This document shows positions 35,712-45,119 of a stretch of 64,000 nucleotides of DNA, in pieces. The position numbers and the translations under genes were made by a program. Source of the DNA: Gemmatimonadales bacterium (GTDB lineage: Bacteria; Gemmatimonadota; Gemmatimonadetes; Gemmatimonadales; GWC2-71-9); assembly GCA_020633775.1 (NCBI GenBank), contig JACKDA010000005.1:67081-131080 (forward strand), given 5' to 3'. Position 1 is the first letter of the stretch. Each line of letters begins with the position of its first letter. The notes under the pieces were generated by a model, which saw only the letters and a list, made by a program, of their open reading frames with translations, ran no database searches and was not told where the DNA came from.

Positions 35712-38700
35712 ATGACGCTGTCCGATCTCTCGATTCGTCGTCCCGTCTTCGCCTCGATGCTGTCGCTGGCGCTGGTGCTCTTCGGGGCGCTGGGCTACCA
35801 GCGGCTGACGGTCCGCGAGCTCCCCGACATCGACCCGCCGATCGTCTCGGTCTCCACCACGCTGCGCGGCGCGAACCCGCGGGTGATGGAGTCCTCGGTG
35901 ACCGACATCCTCGAGGAGGAGCTGAGCACGCTCGAGGGGCTGCGGACGATGACCTCGAGCAGCGGCGAGCAGTCGAGCAACATCGTGCTGGAGTTCACCC
36001 TCGACCGGGATGTCGAGACGGCGGCGCAGGACGTCCGCGACAAGGTCTCCCGGGTGCGCGGCCGGTTGCCGCTCGACATCGAGGAGCCGGTGATCGCCAA
36101 GCAGGACGCCGACGCGCAGCCGTTCTTCTACCTCTCGCTCTCCGCGCCGGGGGTGGACCGGCTCGAGTTGAGCGACGTGGCCGACCGGGTGGTCAAGCAG
36201 CGGCTGCAGACGATCCCCGGGGTGGGACGCGCCAACGTCCTCGGCGAGCGGAAGTACGCGATGCGGGTCTGGCTCGACGCCAACGCGCTCGCGGCGCGCG
36301 GGCTGACCGTCCAGGACGTGGCGCAGGCGATCCGGACGCGGAACGTCGAGGTCCCGGCGGGGCGGATCGAGTCGAGCCAGCGCGAGTTCACGGTGCGCTC
36401 CCTCGGCGAGTTGCGCACGCCGCAGGAGTTCGCCGACGTGGTGGTCTCGAATGCCGACGGGATCCCGGTCAAGGTGCGCGACCTCGCCCGGGTCGAGCTC
36501 GGCGCCGAGAGCGAGCGGTCGCTGTTCCGCTTCGACGGGAACTCGTCGGTCGGGATCGGGATCGTCCGGCAGTCGAAGGCCAACCAGCTCGAGGTCTCGG
36601 AGGCGATCTACGCGGCGCTGCCGGAGATCCAGGCGGCCCTCCCGCCGGGCATGCTGCTGCAGCCGGCGTTCGACGGGTCGGAGTTCGTGCGCCGCTCGAT
36701 CACCGAGGCGCAGCGGACCCTCCTCGAGGCCGCCGTGCTCGTGGTGGTGATCATCTTCCTCTTCCTGCGGAACCTCCGCGCCACGCTGATCCCGGCCTTC
36801 GCGATCCCGACCTCGATCGTGGCCGTCTTCGCGATCATGTTCGCCCTCGGCTACAGCATCAACAACTTCACCCTGCTCGCGCTCACGATCGCGATCGGCA
36901 TCGTGGTGGACGACGCCATCATCGTGCTCGAGAACGCGTACCGCCACCAGGAGGAACTCGGGAAGGATCCCGAGACGGCGGCCCGCGAGGGGACCCGCGA
37001 GATCGGCTTCGCCGTGATCGCCACCACCGCGTCGCTGATCGCGGTGTTCGTGCCGCTCGCCTTCCTGCAGGGGAACACCGGGCGCCTCTTCAACGAGTTC
37101 GGGCTCGCCCTCGCCGGCGCGGTGTTCCTCTCCGGGTTCGTCGCGCTGACGCTGACGCCGATGCTCTGCGCCAGGATCCTGCGGGTGCCGACGCGCCACG
37201 GCCGCACCTACCAGGCCCTCGAGCGGGGCTTCACCGCGCTGGCCGACGCCTATGCGCGACTGCTCGCGCGTGCGATCCGCCACCCGGCGCTGGTGCTCCT
37301 CGGCTCCGCCGGGCTGGTCGTCGGGGCCTGGCTCGCGTTCGGGACGCTGAAGCGGGAGTTCATCCCGGCCGACGACCGCGGCATCCTCTTCGGGGCGGTG
37401 ATCGCGCCGGAAGGGGCGACCCTCGACTACACCGACCGCTACCAGTCCGAGGCGGAGCGGATCCTGCTCGCCGAGCCGGGAGTGCAGCACGTCTTCTCGG
37501 CCGTGGGGCGCGGCGGTTCGCCCAACGGCGGCTTCATGGGCGGGCTGCTCGACCCGATCGAGGAGCGGACCGACGACGCCGAGACGATCCTCGCCCGGTT
37601 GCGGCCGAAGCTCGGCGGGATTGCCGGGGCGTTCGTCTTCCTGCAGAACCCGCCGGCGATCGGCGGCTTCGGGGCCCCGCTGCAGTACATCGTCCGCCAC
37701 CCCAACTACGACTCGCTGGTCGTGGCCAACGAGCGGCTGCTCGCCGCCGCGCGGCAGGTGGGCGGGCTGGTCAACGTCGACACCGACCTGAAGCTGAACA
37801 AGCCGGAGCTGACGATCGCCTACGACCGCGACCGGGCCGAGGACCTTGGCGTGCCGGTGTCCGACATCGCGGGGACGCTGCAGACGATGCTGGGCGGCAC
37901 CCGGGCGGGGACCTTCACGCGCGAGAACAAGCTCTTCGACGTGCTGCTCCAGCTCGATCCCGGGAAGCGCGCCACCCCGTCCGACATGGACAACCTCTTC
38001 ATGCGGGGCCGCGGTGGCGCGCTGATCCGGCTCGACGCGCTCGCCGGGATCGAGGAGACCACCGGGCCGCGCGCGATCTCGCACTACCAGCGGGTCCGCA
38101 ACTTCACCCTCACCGCGGCGGTCACGCCGACGTTCACCCTGGGCGAGGCGATCGACACCCTCGACGCGGTCACCGCCGCCCAGCTGCCGCCGGGGACCAC
38201 CATCGCCCTCGCCGGGCAGGCCCGCGAGCTGCAGGAGAGCGGCAACGAGCTGCTGTTCGCGTTCGGGCTCGCGATCCTCGTCGTGTTCATGGTGCTCGCG
38301 GTGCAGTTCGAGTCGCTGGTGCATCCGTTCACCGTGCTGATGGCGGTCCCGCTCGCGGTGATCGGCGCGATCTTCACGCTCACGCTCGCCGGGGCGACGG
38401 TGAACCTCTACTCGCAGATCGGGATGATCCTGCTGGTCGGCCTGGTGACCAAGAACTCGATCCTGCTGGTCGAGTACGCGAACCAGCTGCGCGAGCGCGG
38501 CCTCGAGCGGATCCCCGCGATCCTCGAGGCCGGCCGGATCCGGTTCCGGCCGATCCTGATGACGACCGTCGCCACGATCATGGGGGCACTCCCGATCGCG
38601 ATCGGGATCGGCGCCGGCTCGGCGTCGCGGCGCCCGCTCGGCTACGCGATCGTCGGCGGGGTGGCCTTCTCGGCGGTGATGACGCTGCTGGTGGTCCCGG

Positions 38701-38789
38701 TCGTGTGGGCGTTGCTGGAGGGGCTCCGCGAGCGGCGGCGCGTCCCGGCCGAATCGACCGTGCTCGCGCCGTCGCCGGCGGCCAAGTGA
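35712..38789 (+). CDS. RND efflux pump, inner-membrane transporter (operon 2, AcrB/MdtBC-like)
   Basis: The protein has 1025 residues from ATG 35712. The N terminus 'MTLSDLSIRRPVFASMLSLA' is typical of hydrophobe/amphiphile exporters. Landmarks are 'VRELPDIDPPIVSVSTTLRG', the helix-4 Asp pair in 'IGIVVDDAIIVLENAYRH', 'FREFIPADDRGILFG'-like porter sequence ('LKREFIPADDRGILFGAVIA'), and 'LVGLVTKNSILLVEYANQLR' in the second half. It exports drugs, solvents or lipids using the proton gradient. The order pump-OMF-adaptor differs from operon 1, and the sequence is a different RND subfamily. It overlaps the next gene by 4 bp (GTGA). Confidence 0.94.
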   Translation: MTLSDLSIRRPVFASMLSLALVLFGALGYQRLTVRELPDIDPPIVSVSTTLRGANPRVMESSVTDILEEELSTLEGLRTMTSSSGEQSSNIVLEFTLDRDVETAAQDVRDKVSRVRGRLPLDIEEPVIAKQDADAQPFFYLSLSAPGVDRLELSDVADRVVKQRLQTIPGVGRANVLGERKYAMRVWLDANALAARGLTVQDVAQAIRTRNVEVPAGRIESSQREFTVRSLGELRTPQEFADVVVSNADGIPVKVRDLARVELGAESERSLFRFDGNSSVGIGIVRQSKANQLEVSEAIYAALPEIQAALPPGMLLQPAFDGSEFVRRSITEAQRTLLEAAVLVVVIIFLFLRNLRATLIPAFAIPTSIVAVFAIMFALGYSINNFTLLALTIAIGIVVDDAIIVLENAYRHQEELGKDPETAAREGTREIGFAVIATTASLIAVFVPLAFLQGNTGRLFNEFGLALAGAVFLSGFVALTLTPMLCARILRVPTRHGRTYQALERGFTALADAYARLLARAIRHPALVLLGSAGLVVGAWLAFGTLKREFIPADDRGILFGAVIAPEGATLDYTDRYQSEAERILLAEPGVQHVFSAVGRGGSPNGGFMGGLLDPIEERTDDAETILARLRPKLGGIAGAFVFLQNPPAIGGFGAPLQYIVRHPNYDSLVVANERLLAAARQVGGLVNVDTDLKLNKPELTIAYDRDRAEDLGVPVSDIAGTLQTMLGGTRAGTFTRENKLFDVLLQLDPGKRATPSDMDNLFMRGRGGALIRLDALAGIEETTGPRAISHYQRVRNFTLTAAVTPTFTLGEAIDTLDAVTAAQLPPGTTIALAGQARELQESGNELLFAFGLAILVVFMVLAVQFESLVHPFTVLMAVPLAVIGAIFTLTLAGATVNLYSQIGMILLVGLVTKNSILLVEYANQLRERGLERIPAILEAGRIRFRPILMTTVATIMGALPIAIGIGAGSASRRPLGYAIVGGVAFSAVMTLLVVPVVWALLEGLRERRRVPAESTVLAPSPAAK

Positions 38790-40081
38790 TCGCGCTCCTG
38801 CTGCTGGCGGCGACCGTCGGGCACGGGGCGGCGCCGGACACGATCCCGGTGATGACCCTCAGCGAGGCACTGGCGGCCGGCGTCGCGGTCACGCCGGCGT
38901 ACGTCACCAGCGTCGGTGCGCTGGAGAACGCCGAGTGGGGACGGCGGGCGGCCCGGCTCACCTTCCTGCTCCCGACGATCACCACGAGTGCGAGCTATCA
39001 GGAGCTCTCGACGTCGCAGTTCAACATCGGCATCGGGTCGGCGGCGAGTGCCTTCGGCGTCGCCGCGATCGATGCGCGCTACGACCTGTTCACCGGCGGG
39101 CGCAAGCTCTACACCGCCCGCCAGGCGAGTGCCGAGTTCGATCGCGCCGCCGCCGGGGAGCTCGGCGCCCGGTTCCTCGCCGCGCTCGAGGTCGAGCGCG
39201 ACTACTACGCCGTGCTGGGTGCGCGCGAGCTGCTCGAGGTGGCGCGGCAGCGACAGGTCCGCGCGGACGAACAGTTCGCCCTCGCGCGCGCCCGTGTGGT
39301 GAGCGGTGCGACGGTCCAGTCCGATTCGCTGCAGTTGCTGCTCGAGCGCCAGCGGGCCGAGACCGACGTCATCAATCGCGAGGCCGACCTCACGGTGGCG
39401 CGACTCCAGCTCGGCCGCCGGGTCGGGATCGGCGGGCCGGTCGACGCCGCGGCGCTGCCGGACCTCCCGCCGCCGGCCCTCGGGATCGACCTCGAGGAGG
39501 CGATCCATCTCGCGGTCTCGCAGGGGCCGGCGTGGCGCGCGGCGCGGGCTGGCGAACGCGCCGCCGACGCCGCCCTCAAGGCACAGCGCGGGGCCTATCT
39601 CCCGACGGTCGCCCTCACCGCGAACTACTCCGCGTTCGACGACAAGTTCTTCCCCTCCGCCACCACGCGCCGGGCGGTCGGCTTCGCGGTCTCCTGGCCG
39701 CTCTGGAACGGGGGCCAGCGCGAGGTGCAGATGCAGCAGCTGCGCACCGCGCGCCGCGTGGCCCAGGTGGTCCGTGAGGACCTCGAGCGGGGGGCGCGCC
39801 GGGACGTGACCGAGGCGTGGACCGGGTACGAGGTGAGCCGCCGGACGCTCGAGATCGCCGAGCAGGCGTCGCGCGTCGCGGCGGAGGTGCTCCGGGTCCA
39901 GCGCGCCCGGTACCAGGCCGGTGCCTCCACCGTGCTCGAACTCCTCGACGCCCAGACGCAACTCGCCGAGGCGGAGGCGAACCTCGTCACGGCGCGCTAT
40001 GGTGTCCATCTCTCCCGTGCCGGCCTCGAGGCGATCCTCGGCGTGCGGCTCTCTCCCGTCCTCGATCCGGGTGCCCAGTGA
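38786..40081 (+). CDS. TolC-like outer-membrane efflux protein (operon 2)
   Basis: The protein has 431 residues from GTG 38786. A short signal 'VIALLLLAATVGHGAAPD' precedes the OEP repeats: 'MTLSEALAAGVAVTPAYVTS', 'SQFNIGIGSAASAFGVAAID', 'ARYDLFTGGRKLYTARQAS', a second half starting 'LEEAIHLAVSQGPAWRAARA', and 'RARYQAGASTVLELLDAQTQ' near the end. It forms the exit duct of the second pump. Both flanking junctions are 4-bp overlaps, so stoichiometry with pump and adaptor is probably set by coupling. Confidence 0.9.
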   Translation: MIALLLLAATVGHGAAPDTIPVMTLSEALAAGVAVTPAYVTSVGALENAEWGRRAARLTFLLPTITTSASYQELSTSQFNIGIGSAASAFGVAAIDARYDLFTGGRKLYTARQASAEFDRAAAGELGARFLAALEVERDYYAVLGARELLEVARQRQVRADEQFALARARVVSGATVQSDSLQLLLERQRAETDVINREADLTVARLQLGRRVGIGGPVDAAALPDLPPPALGIDLEEAIHLAVSQGPAWRAARAGERAADAALKAQRGAYLPTVALTANYSAFDDKFFPSATTRRAVGFAVSWPLWNGGQREVQMQQLRTARRVAQVVREDLERGARRDVTEAWTGYEVSRRTLEIAEQASRVAAEVLRVQRARYQAGASTVLELLDAQTQLAEAEANLVTARYGVHLSRAGLEAILGVRLSPVLDPGAQ

Positions 40082-41145
40082 TCCGACTCCGCGTCCTGCC
40101 GGTCCTCCTCTTCCTCGCGGCCTGTGGCGGTGGCGGCGACGCCGCCGCACCGGGACAGGGTGGCGGTCCGCCGCCCGCCACGCCGGTCGAGGTCGCGGTG
40201 GCGTTCCGTGACACCGTCGTGGATGCCATCACCGCCACCGGCGAGGTGGAGCCGCTGCAACAGGTGGAGCTGACACCCGATGTCGATGGCCGGGTGACCG
40301 AGCTGCTCTTCCGGGAGGGGAGCCGCGTGGCGCAGGGCGCGCCGCTGCTCAAGGTCGACGACGCCGAGCTGCGGGCGCAGGTCGCGCGCGCGACCGCCGA
40401 CCGCGACCTCGCGAACCAGGCACTGGAGCGCACCCGGGTGCTGCTCGCCGACCGGGCCGCGGCACCGGCCGACCTCGAACGGGCCGAGGCCACCGCGCGT
40501 GCCGCCGAGGCGGCGCTCGAGTTGCTTGCGGTGCGGCTCGAGCGCACCACGGTGCGCGCGCCGTTCGCCGGCCTCATCGGGGCCCGCCGCGTGTCGCTCG
40601 GCGACTACGTGACGCCCCAGACGCCGCTGCTCACCCTGCAGACCGTCTCGCCACAGCGGATCGCGTTCCAGGTGCCCGAGCGCTACGCGACGTCGCTGGC
40701 CCGGGGCCAGGAGGTCACCTTCCGGGTCGCGGCGCTCCCCGGTCGCACCTTCACGGCGCGGGTCGATTTCGTCGATCCCGTGGTCACCCTGCCGGCGCGG
40801 GCCATCACGGTGAAGGCGGTCGCGCCGAACGCCGACGGCGCCCTGCAGGCCGGCATGTTCGTGGAGGCGCGGCTCGCGACCGAGACGCGCGCCGCGGCCA
40901 CGATCGTTCCGGAGGAGGCGATCTCGCCGAGTGCCGGCGCGAGCTTCGTCTGGGTCGCGATCGACGGGAAGGCGACCCGGCGCGAGGTCGAGCTCGGCGT
41001 GCGGACGCCCGGCTTCGTCGAGGTGGTGCGCGGGGTGGACCCCGGTGAACAGGTGGTCGTGGCCGGACTGGAGCGCCTCTACGAGGGCGCCGCGCTGAGT
41101 CCGACGGTGGTCGAGCGGCGGCCGCAGGGGGCGGGCGAGGGGTGA
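40078..41145 (+). CDS. RND periplasmic adaptor lipoprotein (operon 2)
   Basis: The protein has 355 residues from GTG 40078. Lipobox L-A-A-C ('VLLFLAACGGGG') suggests lipid anchoring. HlyD_D23-type features are 'ITATGEVEPLQQVELTPDVD', 'FREGSRVAQGAPLLKVDDAE', a coiled coil (about 100-150), 'RTTVRAPFAGLIGARRVSLG', and a beta-barrel 'RAITVKAVAPNADGALQAGM' typical of MdtA-like adaptors. It connects pump and channel in the periplasm. The stop overlaps the start of the metalloprotease-like gene. Confidence 0.91.
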   Translation: MIRLRVLPVLLFLAACGGGGDAAAPGQGGGPPPATPVEVAVAFRDTVVDAITATGEVEPLQQVELTPDVDGRVTELLFREGSRVAQGAPLLKVDDAELRAQVARATADRDLANQALERTRVLLADRAAAPADLERAEATARAAEAALELLAVRLERTTVRAPFAGLIGARRVSLGDYVTPQTPLLTLQTVSPQRIAFQVPERYATSLARGQEVTFRVAALPGRTFTARVDFVDPVVTLPARAITVKAVAPNADGALQAGMFVEARLATETRAAATIVPEEAISPSAGASFVWVAIDGKATRREVELGVRTPGFVEVVRGVDPGEQVVVAGLERLYEGAALSPTVVERRPQGAGEG

Positions 41146-43040
41146 TCCGCGGTGCGGCGGGCCTCCTCGCCCTGACAGTCGGGGTCGCGGGCTCCCTCAC
41201 GGGGCAGGCCGGGTCGGACGATGTCGCGGGCCGCTGGGCGGTGCGGGTGCAGGGGCAGGTCATGGAGGATGTCGCGGACCTGCGCCTCGGTCCCGACGGC
41301 GGCCGCATCCTGTTCGAGAGCGCCGACTCCCTCTGGCTCCCGCTGGAGGGGCTGCAGGTCGACGGGACCGACGTTCGCTTCCGCCTCCCGGGCCAACGAA
41401 TGTTCGTCGGCCGGGTCGAGGGGGAGTGGCTCCGCGGTCGGCTGCATGACCCCGATGCCCCACCGGCGGAGGTGGTCGCCCAGCGGATCCAGCCCGGCAC
41501 CGATCGCTGGCCGGTGCGACCGCGCGTCACGATCCGCGAGCTGGTGGTGGGCACCGATGCCACGATCTCGCGATTCACCGATGCCTGGCGCGATCGTCTC
41601 CTCCCTCGCGAGACCCTGCTGGCCGAGCACGCGCGCCTCGCCTCCGCGCTCGGCCTCCCGGCCGCCGACCTCGTGGCGATCTCGCGCCGAGCCCAGCCGC
41701 TCGTCCTCGGCGAACTGCCGGCGGGGCGCGCGGTGGCGGAACAATTGCTCGCGCGCATCGCCACCGGTCCCGCCGCGGACGCCGAGTTCCGGGCGCTGTT
41801 CGGTGGCCCCGGCGCGTGGCGTCTCGACCTGCACGACGCCGCGTGGTGGATCGCGGCCGAGCGGGTCGGTCCGGGGCCGGTGAGCCCCGACCGACTGCTC
41901 GCCGACCTCGAGGCGGCGCATGTGGTCGCCCAGGGGGCGATCGACACGACCGGCTTGCGGCGACTGGTGTGGGAGCTGGCCCGCCAGGAGGAGGCCCAGC
42001 GGCGGGGAGGGGGCACCTTCCGGCTGCCCGGCGACCCGCAGCTCCTGCTGGGGATCCACGCCCTCCTCGCGGCCTATCAGGAAGCCCGGAGCTGGTGGGT
42101 GCGCGCCGTCGGGTGGCTGCTCTCGCATCCCTGGATCGAGACCGAGGCCGGGCACCGTTCACCCGCGATGCTTGTGGAAGCATTCTGGGGCGGTGGGCCG
42201 CGGTCCGTCCCCCCGCTGGAGCCCACCGACTTCGGCGGGTTGCAGGCGGTCCCGGTCATGGGGATCGGACCGCTCGCCCGCGCGCTGCTGCAGCCGGCGA
42301 ATGCGATCGCCGCGGAATGGCTCGAGCGGCCCGGCGCCGCGGCGGAGGTCCTCGAGGCATGGCGGACGATCGTGATGCCGATCGGGGCGCCGCTGCCGAT
42401 CGTCACCGAGGGGCGCTCGCTGATGCTGCGGTCCCCGGCCGAGGTGGTCCAGAGCCGTCTCGGCGGATTCATCGCGGCGGAGGACCGGATCCTGATCGAC
42501 CCGACGATCCTGCCGATCTTCGCGGTCGGGACGGTGGTCCACGAGTGGCAGCACCTGCTGCTCGGCGCCGCACGCCTGCAGGGGGATGTCCCGCCGGGGT
42601 GGCGGACGACGCTGTGGGGCGTCCGGTTGCTCGAGGGCGATCCCTGGCTCTCGGAAGGCGCGGCGGAGTGGATCACCGAGCAGGTCCTCGCACCTGCAGC
42701 CACGATGACACCGGTGTTCGCCTTCACCGAGGCCGAGAAGCGGCTCTCCCTCGGTGCCGACCGCCCCGAGGACACGCACGTGCTGGGCTACCTGCTGGTG
42801 CGCTCCGCCGCGACGCGGGTTCCCGATGCCAGGACGATGCGCGACCTGCTGGTGACCCATCTCGCCGAGCCGGGCCGCCTCGCGACGGCGCTCCGTCTCG
42901 ATGGGGCGGTCTCGTTCACCTTGCCGCGGCCCAACACCCTGATGGTGATCCCCGAGATGCGAGTACTCTTCGATGCCGGCACGGTGGCGGACCTGTCACG
43001 CCGGCTGATCGTTCCCCTCCTCGCGCCGGAGCCCGACTGA
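41142..43040 (+). CDS. Secreted HEWQH metalloprotease-like protein, unknown family
   Basis: The protein has 632 residues from a GTG overlapping the adaptor stop. A signal-like N terminus ('LLALTVGVAGSLTGQAG') precedes about 90 residues of beta-rich sequence. The C-terminal third has a gluzincin-type site: HExxH as H467-E-W-Q-H471 in 'GTVVHEWQHLLLGAARLQGD', and the probable third ligand Glu in 'PWLSEGAAEWITEQ' about 40 residues on. The long middle part is helical and matches no family I know. It might be a maturation or quality-control protease for envelope proteins. Its place within an RND efflux operon, followed by an M14 peptidase, is unusual. Confidence 0.75.
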   Translation: MIRGAAGLLALTVGVAGSLTGQAGSDDVAGRWAVRVQGQVMEDVADLRLGPDGGRILFESADSLWLPLEGLQVDGTDVRFRLPGQRMFVGRVEGEWLRGRLHDPDAPPAEVVAQRIQPGTDRWPVRPRVTIRELVVGTDATISRFTDAWRDRLLPRETLLAEHARLASALGLPAADLVAISRRAQPLVLGELPAGRAVAEQLLARIATGPAADAEFRALFGGPGAWRLDLHDAAWWIAAERVGPGPVSPDRLLADLEAAHVVAQGAIDTTGLRRLVWELARQEEAQRRGGGTFRLPGDPQLLLGIHALLAAYQEARSWWVRAVGWLLSHPWIETEAGHRSPAMLVEAFWGGGPRSVPPLEPTDFGGLQAVPVMGIGPLARALLQPANAIAAEWLERPGAAAEVLEAWRTIVMPIGAPLPIVTEGRSLMLRSPAEVVQSRLGGFIAAEDRILIDPTILPIFAVGTVVHEWQHLLLGAARLQGDVPPGWRTTLWGVRLLEGDPWLSEGAAEWITEQVLAPAATMTPVFAFTEAEKRLSLGADRPEDTHVLGYLLVRSAATRVPDARTMRDLLVTHLAEPGRLATALRLDGAVSFTLPRPNTLMVIPEMRVLFDAGTVADLSRRLIVPLLAPEPD

Positions 43041-44614
43041 TGCGTCGCCTCACCCTCCTCGCCGCCCTCGCCATCGTGCTGCCACCGCTGGGGGCACAGC
43101 GGACCGCCCCCGAGCGGACCGACGCCGCACGCACCTCCACCCACGCGGAGGTGCTGGCGTTCCTCGACTCGCTGGTGGCGCGCGGCGCCGGGATCCGCGT
43201 CGGGACCCTCGGCACCTCGCCGCAGGGCCGGTCGATCCCCTATGTCGTCGCGGCGCGGCCGATGGTCTCCGGGCCGGCCGAGGCGAAGCGCTCCGGGAAG
43301 CCGGTGGTCTACATCCAGGCCAACATCCACGCCGGCGAGGTCGAGGGGAAGGAAGCGCTGCTCCAGGTGCTTCGGGAACTCACCGTCGGCGACCTGCGCT
43401 CGCTGCTCGACAGCGTGATCGTGCTCGCGGTGCCGATCTACAACGCAGATGGGAACGAGGCGTTCGGGCCCGCGACGCGCAATCGTCCCGGCCAGAACGG
43501 GCCCGACGTGGTGGGGCTGCGACCGAACGGGCAGGGGTTCGACCTGAATCGGGACTACATCAAGCAGGACGCCCCCGAGACGCGGGCGTCGCTGGCGTTC
43601 ATCACCGCCTGGGATCCCGATGCGTGGATGGACCTGCACACCACGAACGGTTCGTACCACGGCTACGCGCTGACCTGGTCGCCGGGCCTCAACCCGAACC
43701 GCACCCCGGCAAACGCCTGGGTGCAGGACACCGTGCTCGAGCAGGTCCGCGCCCGGCTCCGGCGCGAGGGGGTCGCGACCTATCCGTACGGCAACTTCAT
43801 GGACCAGACGCCTGACTCGCTCGCGAAGGGGTGGATCACCTACGAGTCGGGCCCGCGCTTCGGCAGCAACCTGATGGGGATGAGCCGACTCTCGATCCTG
43901 AGCGAGGCGTACAGCAACGATCCGTTCGCCACCAGGATCGCGTCCACCCGCGCGTTCGTCGTGGCGACGCTGCGGTGGCTGGCGGAGCATCCTGCGGAGG
44001 TGCGGGCCCACGTCGCGGCGACCATCGCCGCCCGGCCGGACTCGGTCCTGGTGCGCAGCGCGTTCGCCCCGCCGCGGCAGGACACCGTGATCGCCGAGAT
44101 CTCGCTGGCCGCGGGGCAGGGGTCCGGCGGGTTCGCGCGGCGCCAGCGGACGGGGGAATTCCGCCCGGTCGTGATGCCGGTGATCGACCGCTTCGTCGGC
44201 ACCCGGGCCGAGGCGATCCCGACCGCCTACGTGCTGGAGGCGCAGTGGTCGGACGTCGTGGAGCTGCTCCGCCGTCAGGGGGTCGTGGTCGAGCGGCTCG
44301 GTGCGGCGTGGACCGGCCCGGTGGCCGCGTTCCGGCTCGACTCGGTGAATGTCGGCCGCCAGTTCGAGGGGCACCGGTTGGTCTCGGTCGCGGGGAGCTG
44401 GGGCGAGGCGCGTCCCGACTCCCTGCCGGCGGGCACCTTCCTGATTCCCACCGACCAGCGGCTCGGGATGGTGGCCGCCTTCGTCCTCGAGCCGGCCTCC
44501 GAGGACGGTTACACGACCTGGAACTACTTCGACCGGGCGCTCCGCCCGCGGGCGATGCACCCGGTCCGCCGCCTCGACCGGCTGCCCGACGTGCCGCGCC
44601 ACCTGGTGCCCTGA
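43040..44614 (+). CDS. Secreted M14-family zinc carboxypeptidase
   Basis: The protein has 524 residues. ATG 43040 shares one base with the preceding stop. The signal peptide is MRRLTLLAALAIVLPPLGAQ. M14 zinc ligands are in 'QANIHAGEVEGKEALLQVLR' (H-x-x-E) and 'DAWMDLHTTNGSYHGYAL' (His), with 'GQGFDLNRDYIKQDAPETRA' as the Asn-Arg substrate motif and 'SEAYSNDPFATRIAST' near the catalytic end. A C-terminal beta-rich extension (about 340-524) is typical of large secreted members. It is distinct from the M14 gene at 6182..7447. It probably degrades peptides outside the inner membrane. Confidence 0.9.
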   Translation: MRRLTLLAALAIVLPPLGAQRTAPERTDAARTSTHAEVLAFLDSLVARGAGIRVGTLGTSPQGRSIPYVVAARPMVSGPAEAKRSGKPVVYIQANIHAGEVEGKEALLQVLRELTVGDLRSLLDSVIVLAVPIYNADGNEAFGPATRNRPGQNGPDVVGLRPNGQGFDLNRDYIKQDAPETRASLAFITAWDPDAWMDLHTTNGSYHGYALTWSPGLNPNRTPANAWVQDTVLEQVRARLRREGVATYPYGNFMDQTPDSLAKGWITYESGPRFGSNLMGMSRLSILSEAYSNDPFATRIASTRAFVVATLRWLAEHPAEVRAHVAATIAARPDSVLVRSAFAPPRQDTVIAEISLAAGQGSGGFARRQRTGEFRPVVMPVIDRFVGTRAEAIPTAYVLEAQWSDVVELLRRQGVVVERLGAAWTGPVAAFRLDSVNVGRQFEGHRLVSVAGSWGEARPDSLPAGTFLIPTDQRLGMVAAFVLEPASEDGYTTWNYFDRALRPRAMHPVRRLDRLPDVPRHLVP

Positions 44615-44631
44615 ACTCCGGAGATCTACGG

Positions 44632-45090
44632 ATGCTTTCTGCTGGCGATCGTGCCCCATCTTTCTCGCTGCCCGACGACACCGGGCGCACCGTCACGCTG
44701 GCGTCCCTCAAGGGACGGACGGTCGTGCTCTATTTCTACCCGAAGGACGACACGCCCGGATGCACCACGCAGGCCTGCGGGCTGCGCGACAACTGGGCGG
44801 CGCTGGAGCAGGCGGGCGCGGTGGTGCTCGGGGTGTCTCCCGACAGCCCGGCCCGGCATGCCGCCTTCCGGGCGAAGTACGACCTGCCGTTCGCGCTGCT
44901 GGCCGACGAGGATCATGCGGTCGCGGAGCGCTACGGGGCGTGGGGCGAGAAGTCGATGTATGGCAAGAAGTATTTCGGGATCCTGCGGACGACCTACATC
45001 ATCGATGGCACGGGGGTCGTCCGCCATGTGTTCGAGAAGGTCAAGCCCAAGGGGCATGCCGGCCAGGTCCTCGACGTCCTGACTGCGTGA
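44632..45090 (+). CDS. bcp: Thiol peroxidase, Bcp/PrxQ peroxiredoxin
   Basis: The protein has 152 residues, the usual length. The peroxidatic Cys44 and resolving Cys49 are in 'FYPKDDTPGCTTQACGLRD', the Bcp signature with five residues between them. It also has 'VVLGVSPDSPARHAAFRAKY' and 'LPFALLADEDHAVAERYGAW'. It reduces hydroperoxides with electrons from thioredoxin, in the cytoplasm. ATG 44632 follows GGAGATCTACGG. A 17-bp gap to the M14 gene suggests the same transcript. Confidence 0.95.
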   Translation: MLSAGDRAPSFSLPDDTGRTVTLASLKGRTVVLYFYPKDDTPGCTTQACGLRDNWAALEQAGAVVLGVSPDSPARHAAFRAKYDLPFALLADEDHAVAERYGAWGEKSMYGKKYFGILRTTYIIDGTGVVRHVFEKVKPKGHAGQVLDVLTA

Positions 45091-45119
45091 CCCCCGCACC
45101 CCGAGGATGGAGTCCGAAC

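Noticed and set aside
35705..40081. A 1458-codon open frame running across the RND pump and into the OMF gene
   Set aside because: Only its last 431 codons (from GTG 38786) have protein-like composition and OEP motifs. The upstream part is Arg/Ala/Gly-rich, a +2-frame shadow of the pump gene caused by high G+C.
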